NCBI GenBank assembly: GCA_017458845.1
Contig: JAFSZY010000004.1
Span: 47,575 to 111,574 of the forward strand
From: Ruminococcus sp.
GTDB taxonomy: Bacteria > Bacillota > Clostridia > Oscillospirales > Acutalibacteraceae
Direction of reading: 5' to 3'
DNA: 64,000 nt
Position 1 is the stretch's first letter; every line of letters begins with the position of its first letter. Under the pieces are notes generated by a model, which worked only from the letters and a program-made list of their open reading frames with translations, was not told where the DNA came from and made no database searches. This document shows positions 63,076-64,000 of this stretch, one piece after another. The position numbers and the translations under genes were made by a program.

Positions 63076-63107
63076 AAAGCGGACATTTTTGGTGTCCGCT
63101 TTTCTTT
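63076..63107. terminator. Bidirectional terminator
   Basis: AAAGCGGACA (63076-63085) pairs with TGTCCGCTTT (63093-63102); a T-rich tail lies on both sides. It separates doc from the convergent glycyl-tRNA synthetase gene. Confidence 0.9.
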
Positions 63108-63142
63108 TATCTATGTATTTGTTATAAAATTATAATTTCTTA

Positions 63143-64000
63143 TTAGAATTTTACGAGTTCGGTGAGGTAGTCGTTAAGCTTATCAATCTCTACTCTTTCC
63201 TGCTCCATTGTGTCACGGTTACGGATTGTAACACAGCCGTCGTCAACTGAGTCAAAGTCGTATGTAATACATACGGGTGTGCCGATTTCATCCTGACGGC
63301 GGTAACGCTTGCCGATTGAGCCCGCGTCGTCATAGTCAACGCTGAAGTTTTTGCTGAGCTCTTCGAACACAGCCTCTGCCTTGTCGCCGAGCTTCTTGGA
63401 GAGAGGGAGAACAGCCGCCTTGAACGGCGCCAGAGCGGGGTGCAGTCTCAGTACTGTTCTTGTGTCTTTCTCATTGATGACTTCTTCGTCATAAGCTTCG
63501 GTCATAATAGCGAGGAAAAGTCTTTCAACGCCGAGCGACGGCTCGATTACATAAGGAATGTACTTTTCGTTGGTTGTCGGGTCAAAGTACTCAAGCGATT
63601 TTCCGCTGGTGTTGATGTGCTGAGTGAGGTCGTAGTCGGTTCTGTCCGCGATACCCCAAAGCTCGCCCCAGCCGAAGGGGAAGAGGTACTCGAAGTCTGT
63701 TGTCGCCTTACTGTAGAAGCTCAGCTCCTCCTTGTCATGGTCGCGGAGTCTGAGGTTCTCGGGCTTGATGTTAAGAGAATACAGCCAGTCGCGGCAGAAG
63801 CTTCTCCAATAATCAAACCATTCGAGGTCGGTGTCGGGCTTGCAGAAGAACTCGAGCTCCATCTGCTCAAACTCTCTTACACGGAAGATGAAGTTACCTG
63901 GGGTAATTTCGTTTCTGAAGCTCTTACCAATCTGAGCAACGCCGAAGGGAACCTTTTTACGGCTTGTGCGCTGAATGTTAGCGAAGTTTACAAAAATACC
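63143..64000 (-). CDS. glyQS: Glycyl-tRNA synthetase (dimeric type), 3-prime part
   Basis: The frame runs off the window's right edge; 285 C-terminal-side codons are present. Visible class II motifs are [16 protein letters not shown] and [13 protein letters not shown] (motif 2), [35 protein letters not shown] (motif 3 region) and the anticodon-binding C-terminal domain with [10 protein letters not shown] and [13 protein letters not shown]. It charges tRNA-Gly. This is the alpha2 form, not the GlyQ/GlyS heterotetramer. Confidence 0.96.
   Translation of the reverse strand, partial: GIFVNFANIQRTSRKKVPFGVAQIGKSFRNEITPGNFIFRVREFEQMELEFFCKPDTDLEWFDYWRSFCRDWLYSLNIKPENLRLRDHDKEELSFYSKATTDFEYLFPFGWGELWGIADRTDYDLTQHINTSGKSLEYFDPTTNEKYIPYVIEPSLGVERLFLAIMTEAYDEEVINEKDTRTVLRLHPALAPFKAAVLPLSKKLGDKAEAVFEELSKNFSVDYDDAGSIGKRYRRQDEIGTPVCITYDFDSVDDGCVTIRNRDTMEQERVEIDKLNDYLTELVKF

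Overview
The window looks like the chromosome of a low-to-moderate GC gut Firmicute of the Oscillospirales/Ruminococcaceae type (Ruminococcus-like). The evidence is a type III glutamine synthetase, the DapL route to diaminopimelate, SpoVT/AbrB and DUF6514 proteins, a secreted serpin, lysine-rich extracellular modules and TTGACA-N17-TATAAT promoters. No rRNA, tRNA or CRISPR array was found. The assignment is inferred from gene content, not from a marker gene.

Layout: (1) 1-1050 is gene-poor and repeat-dense. It holds two homologous minus-strand promoter-like blocks with 10-bp phased TGTCCG-type iterons, a cluster of GGAACA/TGTTCC hexamers and a 46-bp direct repeat; it may be a phage remnant. 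(2) 1118-1729 encodes a DUF1919 protein with its own promoter and terminator. (3) 1919 to about 38.7 kb is one very long co-directional exopolysaccharide/capsule locus behind a TTGACA-N17-TAGAAT promoter. It holds a PglC-type initiating phosphoglycosyl transferase, about eleven glycosyltransferases, an EpsG-like polymerase, a Wzm/Wzt-type ABC exporter, two DegT aminotransferases, two PglD/NeuD-type acyltransferases, an ATP-grasp enzyme, O-acetyltransferases, two pyruvyl transferases each linked to a FrhB-like iron-sulfur protein, UDP-GlcNAc 2-epimerase, RmlABCD, and a 2,3-dehydratase plus Gfo/Idh reductase pair typical of antibiotic 2,6-dideoxysugars. (4) 38.8-40.5 kb holds a nucleotidyltransferase-fold protein followed directly by a HEPN-motif membrane protein. 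(5) 40.5-44.5 kb holds a truncated SpoVT/AbrB gene, small genes, a secreted serpin, a family 6 DNA glycosylase and YbaK. (6) 44.5-48.2 kb encodes a 1219-residue secreted repeat protein. (7) 48.7-62.2 kb is nitrogen, carbamoyl phosphate and lysine metabolism (gdhA, glnN, carA, a carB-dapF fusion, dapL), interrupted by an ECF sigma operon and a dispersed AGTCAGT inverted-arm repeat family. (8) 62.4-64 kb holds a Phd-Doc toxin-antitoxin pair and the start-truncated glycyl-tRNA synthetase gene.

How it fits together: the EPS genes would build a lipid-linked repeat unit (PglC plus glycosyltransferases), supply unusual sugars (UDP-ManNAc, a bacillosamine-like amino sugar, dTDP-L-rhamnose, probably a dTDP-2,6-dideoxyhexose, and an acylated or aminoacylated amino sugar), decorate it with acetyl and pyruvyl groups, and export it through the ABC transporter. 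AT-rich accessory genes alternate with GC-richer conserved genes, which suggests mosaic assembly. In the right part, GDH, GSIII and CarAB handle ammonia and glutamine. The CarB-DapF fusion next to DapL ties carbamoyl phosphate synthesis to the last two steps of meso-diaminopimelate formation.

The strongest candidates for something new are the dideoxysugar module inside a gut EPS locus, the CarB-DapF fusion, the doubled FrhB/pyruvyl transferase pairing, the NTase-HEPN pair, and the lysine-rich module shared by three secreted proteins.
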